Origin: Limnomonas spitsbergensis
Taxonomy: Eukaryota; Chlorophyta; Chlorophyceae; Chlamydomonadales
DNA: 64,000 bases
Direction: 5' to 3'
Assembly: GCA_037349105.1 (NCBI GenBank)
Contig: JAYJMM010000113.1
Coordinates: forward strand, 5,518,001-5,582,000
The translations under genes and the position numbers were made by a program. This document shows, piece by piece, positions 31,975-42,650 of this stretch (position 1 is the first letter of the stretch; the number at the start of each line of letters is the position of its first letter). Below the pieces are notes generated by a model. That model was not told the origin of the DNA and searched no databases. It saw nothing but the letters and a program-made list of their open reading frames with translations.

Positions 31975-32796
31975 TCAGCTACGCCCCAGTCTTAAGCCGA
32001 TGGGCCCAAGTGCAGCATACCCTACTGCTTGGACCACGGGCCATAGGCCGACCAAAGTTTGGTACCCTATCCCTTTCAGCCCAGCGTGGCCGCCCAGCGG
32101 CCTGCCAAATATTGAAATATGGTCTGGTGCGCACGAAAAATAGCGATGCCATGCAGCCCATATGCGCATCATACCCCCCATGCAATGAATGCCATCCACA
32201 CTGCAAACCTTCGCAGCTGTCGCTTGAAACACTCCAGAGTATTGGAAGCCACCTGGACCCATGCCTGGACCTGCTTGAGGCATGCCACCGCCCTTGAGGC
32301 CCTCCTCGCCTACATGGTCGTACACTTTCATCTTTTCTGGGTCACTCAAGACGTCGTAAGCCTGCAGAATGAATTGCAAAGATTGGACCTGTCTAGATTG
32401 AAAATGCAAGACCATATTGAGCTGCCTTCTGGGTTTCTGGGTGGGAGTCAGTCTATGGCGATGTCCATGAGTGGATATTTTGGACATTCAAGGCTCGTTT
32501 TATTTGTTTAAATTATATCACGTGCCCAACTTACCACGGAAATTACCTTGAACTTCTTAGCTGCTGCATCCTTGTTGTCGGGGTTCTGATGATGAAGCAA
32601 GACGCCGATGCCGGTTTGCGTAAAATTCGCGAAAGCCGGAAATGAAAGGCAGTAGCGAATTCTTTGCATGGACCACGAGGGCTTAGCTTACCTTATCCGG
32701 GTGCCATCTCATGGCCAGCTTTCGGTATGCCTTCTTCAGCTCGTCCTCTGAAGCAGTCCGGCTGACATTCAACTCGGCATAATAGTCGCGACCCAT
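31975..32796 (-). CDS. DnaJ/HSP40 J-domain protein, short
   Basis: Three exons, 32692-32796, 32535-32585 and 31975-32361, GT-AG introns in phase (180 residues). The J domain is complete: [35 protein letters not shown] (HPD catalytic loop), [17 protein letters not shown] and [20 protein letters not shown]. It stimulates Hsp70 ATPase and would act as co-chaperone. A short G/M-P-rich segment ([20 protein letters not shown]) begins as in DNAJB1-type proteins. The expected client-binding C-terminal domains are absent: the frame runs through unrelated sequence to a stop at 31975. It may be 3'-truncated, or more exons may exist that I cannot see. Lies between the second histone pairs. Confidence 0.75.
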
Positions 32797-32959
32797 GTTT
32801 GAAAGCTGAGGAATGAATGAATGAAGACCTCTCAGACTGAGAGTCTCAGTTGAATCAAAGCAGGCTAGGACAAGGAGAGGAAGCTTTCTGGATAAAGTCT
32901 GTCCACTCTTCGTTGATTTCAAACCGTGAGATCTTTCCGGTACCTTGATCCTGGCGAGT

Positions 32960-33200
32960 GATTGAACCCTGGTTGAACCGAGGTTCCTTTCCCTTTTTTC
33001 TTTCCCTTTCCCTCCCTCCATTCCCCCCCCCCCCCCCCCTCTCTCCTCTCTCCCCTCCCTTCCCCCCTCTTCCTTCCCCTCTTTTATTTGATCAGTGCTC
33101 CTCCTCCCCCCTCCCCCTATTTTTTCTCCTTCCTCTCCCTCTCCTCTCTCTTCCCCTCCTCTTTCTCTCCTCTTCACTCCCGCTGTCTTCTTTCTTGCCT
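32960..33200. repeat. Polypyrimidine tract
   Basis: About 220 bp almost entirely C and T on the plus strand, with a C run at 33027-33043. It is upstream of the J-protein start, so polypurine on that gene's sense strand. Frames through it are low complexity. Confidence 0.9.
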
Positions 33201-33219
33201 TCTTTACTCCCCGCTATAT

Positions 33220-33879
33220 TGACGGTAAGCCCGAGAGCGGCAGCGTGCAGAAGGCCATGCAAGGTACAGAGGTGCCTCTGCTGGCAACCGCGCTGCACAG
33301 TTTCCGCCACATGGCCGCCAAGGCGCGTCTGAGGCATCATCTGCCTACAGTCCTACATGTATCCCGTTGGCGTCTGTCTATGTAGCGCCTGCGGCCAACT
33401 ATGGTGATGTGGTGTAGGCCACTAGTCACCTCTGGCCGCGGCACTGACTCAAGAGGAGGATGCAGTCAAGCTTGCTTCAACACCTACGCCATGCTGCGGG
33501 GCAACCTGCGTCTGCCGTCACCTGGGGGGTCATGAGGGAGCTGCAGATCCAACCATTATAGCGAGGCTGGTGGCAGCTCGTACTTCGCTTCTACAACGTA
33601 GTGGTAGGTAGCACCAGCAACGCAGCAACAGCCTTCTCATGGCGGCCGACATGCAGCTCTCAGTCAGACAGAGCACCGGAGGGCACAACTACTGCAGGGA
33701 ATTGCTTGGTGCCTTGGCGGTCCTGGAGCAGGAAGCAGCCGTACCCCAAATGTGTCAGACAGCGCCTGACCTACAGCCTCTACCCATTACAAATTTCATT
33801 ATTTCGTCCCAACCCTTACAAGTAATGCGCCCACGCGGCTGAGCCTTTTTGAGCAGGGCCCAAAGGTGCAACGTCATTG
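33220..33879 (+). mobile_element. Decayed LINE copy (ORF2 part and 3' end)
   Basis: Stop-broken translation gives segments like RGNLRLPSPGG, VMRELQIQPL and RWWQLVLRFYNVVV, typical of the region after the RT domain in these elements. It ends with GCGCCCACGCGGCTGAGCCT..GCAACGTCATTG at 33879. Confidence 0.6.
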
Positions 33880-33882
33880 ACT

Positions 33883-34553
33883 CATCACAAAGGTGTTGGC
33901 GCTTGTGGAAGCAGCCTACGAGCGGGCGCAGCTGGAGGTGATCGGCCTAGATGATCCCAGGAACCCAGCCATCGAACAAAGAACTGTGGCTGATCACCAC
34001 GCCTGGTTTCAGCCTACGGCAAGCGCCGTGCTGACTGCGCTGGTGCAGGCATGAAGCCACACCAGCAAGAGGGATGTGCTTGCGTTGGCGCTAACTCAAG
34101 GCTGCGGCTCTGCGCAATCAGCATGGCCGACACTAGAGGATGGCGCAGCGGTGAGCAGCGTAACACACATTGAATCCAGCGATACTGGGCTAGGGACGAC
34201 GGCGTGCATGCGGAGGACGCGCTACATGCTTGCTTTCAATGTCCCAGCGTGCAAGATGAACTAGGGAGCGGGGATGGGCAGGACCCCCCAGCGGTGCTAG
34301 AGACTTAAACGATTTGTACCAGGGCAGGCTAGGGTGGGATGCCCTAGCTTTTGTGGAAGATGTGGTTGAGGCGTAGACGTTTCAGACGCCAGGCTGCCCT
34401 TGACTGACCTTCTTTCCCACCCTTCTGTGTGTACCTTGGCTTTATTTCCTCGTTTTCTTTGATTTCCTGACCCACTTTTTTTGCTTCTTTCCTCCCATCC
34501 GATTAGTTGGGTGCGCAGGCGGCCGAGCAGGAGCCAGAGGTGTGACGTCATTA
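33883..34553 (+). mobile_element. LINE copy, zinc-knuckle tail plus 3' UTR
   Basis: GTGCATGCGGAGGACGCGCT ACATGCTTGC (about 34203) encodes the H..A.D..C knuckle. RLGWDALAFVEDVVEA and a stop codon follow at about 34330-34377. A pyrimidine-rich UTR and the variant terminus GGCGGCCGAGCAGGAGCCAG..GTGACGTCATTA end at 34553. Broken by frameshifts. Confidence 0.65.
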
Positions 34554-35047
34554 ATCTACACTCAAGAGGCTTCCAGCAGTGCTCGCTGTTATGGATACAC
34601 CTGAGACGCTTTAAGTGCCTCAAATCAGGATTCTCACTCTTCTTGTGGGGAGAAGCCCTGTCCCATCCCTGCCACTGAAAATCGTAACGAAGGAGTTGGA
34701 GACTCATTGCATGGTATCCCCAGTTTATTTAGCTTTTGGTGTTCACTGTGGACAGATTGTCCGTGATCAATTTGTGGAATTAAGCTAGCATATTGAAGCT
34801 GACGGCATCTACTTCGGCTGTTTTTCATAGGTTATGGTTGCAAGCGATTTGATGTGGTCTCGGTCAGTATAATCTGGTCTTGGGGGAGTTTTGGAAGAAA
34901 TATGATGAGCACTTCATACTGGCTCCTTTTATGTGTTATGGGTCCGACCACATAGGTGACAGACCCCTTGCTTGATTGGACGACCATCATTTCCGTGATT
35001 GATTTGTGGACAAGCTTGGATGGGACTGTTATGGAATCAGTGTTGTT
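34554..35047. other. Intergenic, no recognised feature
   Basis: No gene motif between the LINE end and the H2B stem-loop. Confidence 0.35.
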
Positions 35048-35063
35048 GGTGTTGAAAAACACC
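35048..35063 (-). terminator. Histone 3' stem-loop (H2B copy 2)
   Basis: Minus strand GGTGTTTTTCAACACC with AACC before it, 42 bp past the stop. Confidence 0.92.
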
Positions 35064-35105
35064 GGTTGAATGTGGTTTGATGTGGCTTGAAGACAGATGG
35101 GCTGT

Positions 35106-35495
35106 TTAGGCCGAGGTGAACTTGGTGACAGCCTTGGTGCCCTCAGAGACAGCATGCTTGGACAGCTCTCCAGGCAGGACCAGGCGCACAGCGGTCTGGA
35201 TCTCACGGGAGGTCATTGTGGGCTTCTTGGTGTAGCGGGACAGACGTGCAGCCTCGGTGGCGATCTTGTCGAACATGTCGTTCATGAGGGAGTTGAGGAT
35301 GCTCATGGCCTTGGAAGAGACGCCAGTGTCGGGGTGGACCTGCTTGAGCACCTTGTACAGGTAGATCTTGTAGGACTCGACGGCTTTGCCGGACTTCTTC
35401 TTCTTCTTGCCATCGGTGCTCTTGACCGCAACCTTCTTAACCGCAACCTTCTTCTCGGTAGCGGGCTTCTTATCAGCGACTGCCTTGGGTGCCAT
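35106..35495 (-). CDS. H2B: Histone H2B (copy 2)
   Basis: 129-residue intronless H2B starting [20 protein letters not shown]. The globular part is the same as copy 1 except for a Thr/Ser change (KIATEAARL against KIASEAARL), and it ends [13 protein letters not shown]. The N-tails differ by several residues. Divergent from H2A copy 2. Confidence 0.97.
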   Translation of the reverse strand: MAPKAVADKKPATEKKVAVKKVAVKSTDGKKKKKSGKAVESYKIYLYKVLKQVHPDTGVSSKAMSILNSLMNDMFDKIATEAARLSRYTKKPTMTSREIQTAVRLVLPGELSKHAVSEGTKAVTKFTSA

Positions 35496-35715
35496 TTCTT
35501 TACCGGGAAGTTTACAAAATATAAAGGAGTATGCTGTTATGCTCTACACCAGTTGCATTGGGTTTATGTCGTGTGCAAATGTTGTGACAACCGGATCAGC
35601 AGACACCGACAGCTGGTCTGTTGATCCGGCCTTGAAGTCTCTATTTAAACATCCCACGGCTACACTCAGATACAAATCTGTTTTCGCTCTTACCTTCTCA
35701 ATCCGAATCGATTAC
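35496..35715. promoter_or_regulatory. Divergent H2B/H2A promoter (pair 2) with inverted repeat
   Basis: CCGGATCAGCAGAC at 35591-35604 and GTCTGTTGATCCGG at 35616-35629 form a 14-bp inverted repeat with one mismatch, same 11-bp spacer as pair 1. A TATTTAAAC box at about 35642 probably serves H2A. Confidence 0.75.
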
Positions 35716-36120
35716 ATGGCAGGCAAGGTTGCATCCGTTGGTGGTGGTCGCGGCAGGTCCGCTGGAGGCAAGAAGGCTGTGTCGCGCAGCGCCAAGGCCG
35801 GCCTGCAGTTCCCCGTGGGCCGTGTCGCCCGCTATCTGAAGAAGGGCAAATACGCTGAGCGCATTGGAGCTGGCGCCCCGGTCTACCTGGCTGCAGTCCT
35901 CGAGTACATCGCTGCTGAGGTGCTTGAGCTGGCTGGAAACGCTGCCCGTGACAACAAGAAGAACCGCATCGTCCCCCGCCACATCCAGCTGGCCATCCGC
36001 AACGATGAGGAGCTGAGCAAGCTGCTGGGCACTGTCACAATTGCCTCAGGAGGTGTTTTGCCCAACATTCACTCTGTCCTGCTGCCCAAGAAGAGCAAGA
36101 AGGAGGAGGAGTCGGCCTAA
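35716..36120 (+). CDS. H2A: Histone H2A (copy 2)
   Basis: 134-residue intronless H2A. N-tail [20 protein letters not shown], histone fold from [21 protein letters not shown]-terminus [12 protein letters not shown]. There is no C-terminal SQ(E/D) motif, so this is canonical H2A and not H2A.X. It is the intact counterpart of the frame-shifted copy at 14420. The start is fixed by the conserved MAGK and the lack of an upstream in-frame ATG near the promoter. Confidence 0.97.
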   Translation: MAGKVASVGGGRGRSAGGKKAVSRSAKAGLQFPVGRVARYLKKGKYAERIGAGAPVYLAAVLEYIAAEVLELAGNAARDNKKNRIVPRHIQLAIRNDEELSKLLGTVTIASGGVLPNIHSVLLPKKSKKEEESA

Positions 36121-36166
36121 GCATCCCTCATCAGCCAGACGCCCCATTTACACTCAAAACCAAACC

Positions 36167-36182
36167 GGTGTTTTTCAACACC
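36167..36182 (+). terminator. Histone 3' stem-loop (H2A copy 2)
   Basis: GGTGTTTTTCAACACC, 46 bp past the stop, same distance as in copy 1. Confidence 0.93.
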
Positions 36183-37265
36183 ACCAAACAACCCATTCTT
36201 GTTCAAAACTGAAGGTAAAACGTCATAGGACCAGGAGGTAGTTGCAAGCAACTATTTATTTTCCAGCCTTCCACCTACACCCTCATCCCCTACTACTCAA
36301 GCAACATTCATAAGGTTCGCTTGTGGGCCCATACAAGCAAGGATCGAATATTAATTTCATTATTGCCCTTAATATAGTAATATCCCCTGGTAATATGCAG
36401 GTATATTTAAGACAAACCTGCCCAGAATTTATCTGATCCCGTGCTTCTGCTGCCTGATGACAGATGTGCAGCAAAGGCGCACTGGAAAAAATGCCACCCC
36501 AAACAATAACAGTTATTCAGGGGTGTGAGCCACACCGATATCTCTAGGACTGTCGGGCCTGCATGGAAACATGCTGCCTGAGTGTGCCATCCTAGCTGTG
36601 GTCTCTGCAGACGGCCTGTACCTGTGTGAACATAGAGCGGCCGGTGTGAAAATTGAGTGGTCTCTGCAGGTAACCTGTACATGTGTGAATACTTCGTTCC
36701 TCTGCTCTGCTGGTAGCCAGGAACTGTGTGAACACGCAAGTATGGATTACTCCTGTGCAGCAGCAAGAATGAACTGAGGCGGCAGTTGGAGGAATTGGGG
36801 TTTCAGTTAGACAAAGTGGCGAGGCAGGAAAAACAAATCCCCAGAGCAGCTGTGTTTTCAAATCAGGTGGGACCGAGTCATGCCCCATGCAGGGCATGCA
36901 AAATTCCTGTATCCGTGACGTCATGGCTGCACTCAGGACTCGGGAGTGCCTCACTGTCCCCCCTTGCTCTCACACCGGACAGACCATGTGCCGGCCAGAA
37001 AATTTAAATAAATCATCACTGCATGAGGTCTTCATTTTGGGTGTATCTGTGGCTGGGAGAATGTCTGAAAGCATTACCTCTTCGCATTAGGCCATCATTC
37101 CAACCTAACATATGACAGAGCTGCTTCTGTTTATCCATGACAGTGGTGCGGCCGTCCTACCTACTGGCGCATATCATCACGAGCATCAACACCATGAAAC
37201 GCACAATGCCTGAGATCCCGCATGCTCTCCATCACCTCCGCTGAACCCTAAACCTTGACTTGCAG
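36183..37265. other. Region between H2A copy 2 and the RS/RRM gene
   Basis: May hold the 5' exon(s) of the RS/RRM gene, since the first exon I can support (37266) begins with an acceptor. A local repeat, GTCTCTGCAGACGGCCTGTA / GTCTCTGCAGGTAACCTGTA, lies at about 36600-36690. Nothing else supported. Confidence 0.35.
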
Positions 37266-40200
37266 GGACCGCCGCCGCCGCTCACGCTCCAAGAGCCGCA
37301 GCAGGTCGCGCGACCGTAGGCCGGCCCGCAGATCCCCCGCCCGTAGGTCCCCCGCCCGGCGCTCCTCCCGCTCACCTCCTCGCAGCGGGAGACGCTCCAG
37401 GTCGCCTACGCGCAGGTCCAGGTCGCCCCGCCGCAGCAGGTAACAGGCTGCCGAGAGGGTGAGCCACGGTTAGTTAATACCGTAGTGCCCTGGTACTAGG
37501 TCGCTCTCATAGCATCCATGTAATCACACCCATAGCATGGTCAACTATGAGCTCCCCAGGTCCAATTGTTTCAAATATCGAGTTCTTATTATCATTGATA
37601 GCTTGTAGCATAAGTTGTAACCAACCCATCAGTTGAAGACTTATACTCCAAAAGCGATTTGGAGGGGACCAGGCAGGTCAAACCTGACCTCTTTGGCTGA
37701 ATGGACATGCGGTGGCCAGTGAGGTGGCTGGGCATACCAGCAGCCCCCCCCCCCCCTGGCTGCCTTGCTGCTGCAGCACGATAAGATATGCCAAGCGGCA
37801 GGCGACAGTGTCTCATCAAATGATTTCATAGGCTCATCCTGCAGCTGATTCTTCAACATGATTCACATATCCCTTTAAGGCAAAGTGGCGACTGCTGGAA
37901 CCGTATGCATGGAGCAAGAGGAGGCCTGAGTGCCCAACTTGTAACGGAAGAGGATTTAGACTCCCAAGTATTGTAAGCCGGGGAAGCATGTGCCTTTGCA
38001 AGACAGTGCTGTGAGCATGCATCCCCTTTGGCCCACAGGTATGAGCGCTTGAATCCGTGTGTCATGAGCCTGCCTTCCCTCGCGCTCACAGGCGCAGCCC
38101 GCCTCCACGCCTAATCCGCTCTGGGTTACCCCCCGCCTGAAACCGGGGTGCCAGCTGTTTGTGGCGGGTTTTAACTTCATATGCAACGAGAGGGTGAGTG
38201 GACTCATTACTCTCTTGGGGCCAGATGGATGGCTGATGGCTGGTCGCTGTAAGGATGCAGCATCGGAGCAGCCAGACGTCAGGCTGCTCGTAAGAGGCCC
38301 AGGGGTAAGTGCCGCCATTCAGTGACCCTTGTCCCGGTTATGATGGGATTGACATTGCAGCGTGACGGCAGCCACTTTTGGGCCATGATGGAGAGTGGCT
38401 CAAGCTCAGGCTCAGGCTTGGGATAAGAGATGAATAGGCAGTGGGCCTTCGGTGATCCTTGCTGCAGCAGGGGCTATGTGTTTGCCGTTGCTCTCGTTTT
38501 CAGCGTGTAGGAAGAGTCCAAACAAGTGCTGACACACTGTAAGTACTTTGATGCCCTGAGCTTGGTTTCTCTTTTCTCTGCATCACCTTTCTCACTGCCT
38601 GGTCCCTTTGTCAAAGGGCATTGGGGTGGATGCGCCTGTTACGTTAGAACAAAAGTAGCAAGCTCTTGTGTCACTTGTGCAGGACGTCGTGCGCAAGTTT
38701 GAAAGGTACGGCCGCGTTGCCGGGGTCCGTATCGTTAAGGGCCCGACGGGCGAGTCTCGCGGCTTTGGCTTTGTCGACATGGACAGCCCCGAGGACGCAA
38801 AGGATGTCATCCGAAACCTGGATGGCATTGAGTGGAACGGTCGCAAGCTGATGATCGAGCTGGCGAAAAGGCCGAGGTGGGAGGGGTGCGCCAGAGCAGG
38901 GACCGTGGGAGGGACCTGGTGTACTGGCAGGCTTCGGAACGGAACATCCTGAATGCCCACAACCCTGAAGCTGGTTCTGGACCCATCCCTGAACGCCCAT
39001 GACCTTGAAGCTGGCTGGTCCTGGACCCAGCCCTGAATTTAGCCCTGACCAGGGCGAAGGGTGGCAGGCTCTTTGCTAGTCATGTGGCTGTTTTTTTGTG
39101 TGTGGCAGCGATCTCCTTCGCAGCATTGCATGCAATCTCATGTGTGCATGCACCTTGGACACCTGATAAGCTTTGCATGCATGCAGCTGGTGAGAGGGGA
39201 GCCCATGTGGCAGTTTTTTGTGGGAGCATTCTCCATTTCAGGATTGCATGCAATCTCATGTGTACTAGCACCTTGGACACCTGATAAGCTTTACATGCAT
39301 GCAGCAGGTGAGAGGTGAGTCCATGCAAGCCAGGGAGTGTGGGTTTTTTGCGGGAGGCATCTCTCACTCGTGAGTCATGTCTGCCGTTGGGAGAGCCGAA
39401 CTGAACCGGATTCCCTCTTTATCAGTCAGCCCCATGTTGAATTGATTTTAATATGCGACTGAACCACCCTGTCTAGGCTGCAGGGCTGCCACCACTGCTA
39501 GGCCAATTGGGCTTTCACCCTGACCTACCATACAGCTGTGGCTGACGCACCTGGGCTTGTTGCACCCAGTCCCCACACGCTGCAGCCTGCAGGGCCTGTT
39601 CTGAACCGTAAATGTAAATCCATTAATGCAGCCTTTCTTCGGCAGCAATGGTCCATTTGGTGGCGGCGGCGGCCTTTTTGGCGGCGGCGGCAGAAGCCCG
39701 CTTGGCAGCACGGGGCATGGGATGTCTTCAAGCGAAAGGCCGCCAGGTGGCATGTTCTCCTCAATGTTCCCCAAACGCCAAGACCAGGGCATGCAAGATG
39801 GTAGCAGGGTGGCAGCTGCGTTTGCCAACTGTGGCCGGCATGCATCCTGGACTGGGAAAGAGGGCCGCTGCCAGCCAGAGACCTGCACAGGGCATGCAAG
39901 ATGGTAGCAGGCTGGCAGCTGCTTTTGCCAACTTTTGCCAGAATCTTGGACTGGGAAATACGGCCGCTGCCAGCCAGAGACCTGCACAGGGCATGCAAGA
40001 TGGTAGCAGGCTGGCAGCTGCTTTTGCCAACTTTGGCCAGAATCTTGGACTGGGAAATACGGCCGCTGCCAGCCAGAGACCTGCACAGGGCATGCAAGAT
40101 GGTAGCAGGCTGGCAGCTGCTTTTGCCAACTTTGGCCAGAATCCTGGACTGGGAAAGACGGCCGCTGCCAGCCAGAAATCTCCACAGTCAGGGTTGGCGC

Positions 40201-41235
40201 TGAAACATAGCCTCCAGGTAAGTTTTGAAACTGGGGCAAACTGGGGCCAAATGCGACTTGGGCGCCTTTGCATGGAAAAGAGGATATGCCCTTTGTCTCG
40301 TGCTTCATTGGTCATGTCCTTGGTTTGTGTATGACATGGTTTGCTGGAACAAGACTACAAATCTGGGTGAACGTAACATCTGGAATGCTGCAAATGAAGC
40401 TGCAAAAGCAGTGTCAGGCTGCTGGCCATCAAGGGCATTACTTGTCCTGATGATCAGTAGCATGTCCCAGTATAAGACCTTTTCTAATGCCCATGCATCG
40501 AATGCATGGGCATGGTATCAGGTCCCGTGCGTATTGTTGATGGAACATGCCCCTGGGTCCTGTGATCCTGGAAATGAAACCCCCCTGGTTATTGCTTTTG
40601 TATTGTAAGGGTACGTTTATTTTACGCCTGCAAACAGCTTGGCGTGCATGACCCGCTGATGAAGATGCTCGAGAGCGAAGAATCTAGAAAGCAGCAGGTG
40701 GCCATGTGCAGGGATAGCGATAGAATGGTTGGCACTTGGCAGTGATGGAGACAGAAAAGCTTGATGGTCCACCCCGATAGTTCCCTGCTGGCTGGCTGTT
40801 TTCTCTCACTATGCAGCATGAGTGACGGTGGGTTGAAGCCACAAGTGTGGCGGCATCGATCTGGGAAAAACGAGTCTAGTGCAGGACCACCTTTGGGGGG
40901 CCGTGGGCTGGCCACCACTGGGCTCATTGGGAGCAGATCTTGACCGGCACATGGCAGATGGCCCAATCAGGAGGGCTTGTTGCACCAGTCCTCCTCAGCC
41001 GGTGGCTGTGCTGTAGCTTATGTGTAGCTTTAACGTGCTACAATGAACAGTTATTCCTGTTGCAGTCACCTATGCACTGACCATATGGCTCTGGGTCAGT
41101 GTCATCCGAAATGTTGGGTTTAATTACCCGCTCAACCCCGGCTGACGATTTGTTTGCAACTTTTTAGTGCAGCTTCATCGCTTGAAGAACAAGCAGGCTA
41201 TCAATGCAGCCAAGAAGGTCACCTCCAAGATGTGA
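37266..41235 (+). CDS. RS-domain/RRM RNA-binding protein (Tra2/SR-like), partial model
   Basis: Exon 37266-37439 encodes an Arg/Ser domain (RRRSRSKSRSRSRDRRPARR..). Exons 38092-38193 and 38683-38876 encode one RRM: RNP2 LFVAGFNF, RNP1 SRGFGFVDM, with RKFERYGRVAGVRIVKGPTG between. This joins in phase to a Gly-rich exon at 39646 (SNGPFGGGGGLFGGGG), then 40638-40697 and 41173-41235, ending INAAKKVTSKM. RS plus RRM proteins act in pre-mRNA splicing in the nucleus. Problems: the RS exon does not join the RRM exon in phase, so an exon or 5' part is missing. The Gly-rich exon contains four 33-residue repeats, the first carrying 4 extra nt that shift the frame unless spliced out. Confidence 0.55.
39110..39345. 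repeat. Tandem duplication in an RRM-gene intron, about 121-bp period
   Basis: GATTGCATGCAATCTCATGT..CACCTTGGACACCTGATAAG then CATGCATGCAGCWGGTGAGA occurs twice. Both copies end in a donor-like CWG|GTGAGAG. Confidence 0.75.
39786..40190 (+). repeat. 99-bp coding-like repeat, four copies
   Basis: GGGCATGCAAGATGGTAGCA marks copies at about 39788, 39891, 39990 and 40089 (spacing 103, 99, 99). Copies 2-4 encode MQDGSRLAAAFANFGQNLGL GNTAAASQRPAQG in one frame. Copy 1 has 4 extra nt (GCATGCAT in place of the shorter AGAAT). Confidence 0.88.
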
Positions 41236-42261
41236 TTAGTTGTTCATTCCACTTGCTTCGTATCCATGACGGCATTATTTCACAGCTGTTTTAATGCTGT
41301 CACCTGAAAGCTCACCTCGCACGAGGAAGGTGATTTAGCAAGACATTCGTGATGCAGCTTTAGCAAGTCTGATTTGTGCTACACGTATCGTTGTTGTCAG
41401 CCTCATGATGCGGTTGTTCATTTGCTCATGCCAATGTGCCCCACGCTCCCACCCTGTCATATGTGAACGCAAGCGGAAGTATGAAGTATGAAGGATAGCC
41501 CAGAAGCCTGTTGCCCTCCCGCAATTATAGCAACAAGCTCTGCTGGTCTTCCCAGGATCATCCTGCTGTGCTGTTGTTTCTGATGAGCCTGCTGTGCTGT
41601 TCGTTCTCAGGTATTCGTAGCTTATGTGGCTTCAGCTCCCTGTCTCTCTCCAGCTTGCATCTGTCTAAGCACCACAAGGCTCGCAAGACCGCTTTGCCTG
41701 TATGCATCAAGTCGACGACCGGCTACTGGCAGACGGTAACAGTGCGGGTGTAGGCCGCCCCTAGGCCTGAGCTGTGGTGTTTCCAAGCCCGAGGAGATGC
41801 ATACTGTCAGTCCTACCAGTCAATTGCTGTTACAGAATCGATGGAGGTATCCTGAAGCTGTTCAGTTGCCTGATCAGTTGAGAGGCCTGCCCTTATTGCT
41901 TGCCTGATGTCATGATCAAAAATAAAAGATCCTGCACTCACTGCTGCCCATGGAATCATCTAGTTATGCCCGGGGTGTGGGCACGCCTGCTTGATGCTGC
42001 TTGACCTCAGAGAGGGTGGTCCAGCAGCATAAAGCAGGCATGCCCGACGAGGGCATCAGGGGTTTGACACCTCCGCTCCAATGGTGCTGTATTACGTGTT
42101 CTTTGGGACAGCCTGTTTGTCGGAGCACGCGTTCTGTTTGCTGCCTGCTGTTTTGTATTGTTGAGGCGAGGTTCAAGTCCGGTCCACGTAGTATATGAGG
42201 GACCCATGTTCAGCAGAGCAAGGATGGACGGAACGGGATCAGGAGGAGTCCTGCACATACA
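41236..42261. other. Downstream of the RS/RRM gene, no recognised gene
   Basis: Probably includes its 3' UTR. Frames here lack motifs. Confidence 0.35.
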
Positions 42262-42345
42262 GATTGGACTGGACAGGACTGGACAGGACGGGACAGGGCA
42301 GGACGGGACGGGACAGGACAGGACGGGACTGAACGGGACGGGAGC
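42262..42345. repeat. GGACA/GGACG pentamer microsatellite
   Basis: About 15 imperfect units of GGACT, GGACA and GGACG in tandem. Confidence 0.9.
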
Positions 42346-42583
42346 ACTCACTGTGCATGGGACGAGACAGACATGGAGAGGACAGGGCAAGATTACTGGA
42401 TGTACAATGTGCGGTACGTGTGCGCATGGTTGGAATCTCTGGACGGAACGGAACGTGAGCATCCACTATATGTGGGACTGGGTGGTACACGAATCACGCT
42501 ATCCGTGATGGACCTCAGCCACGTCCAGAATGGGATGAGACAAGTCGTTACACCTCAGATAGGCTGCATGAGATAAGTAGTTC

Positions 42584-42650
42584 ACCTACAAACAAACAGC
42601 CTTTTTTAGCAGGGCCCAGAGGTGTAATGTCATTGACCTGCAAACAAACA
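42584..42650 (+). mobile_element. 37-bp LINE 3'-end insertion with 15-bp target-site duplication
   Basis: ACCTACAAACAAACA (42584-42598) and ACCTGCAAACAAACA (42636-42650) bracket GCCTTTTTTAGCAGGGCCCA GAGGTGTAATGTCATTG. Second minimal insertion of the family in the window. Confidence 0.8.

Noticed and set aside
32958..33385. Ser/Pro/Leu-rich frames in the polypyrimidine tract
   Set aside because: Low-complexity artefact; the same tract is open in several frames and both strands.
42262..42345. Coding frame over the GGACA/GGACG repeat
   Set aside because: Pure microsatellite, open on both strands, no flanking gene structure.
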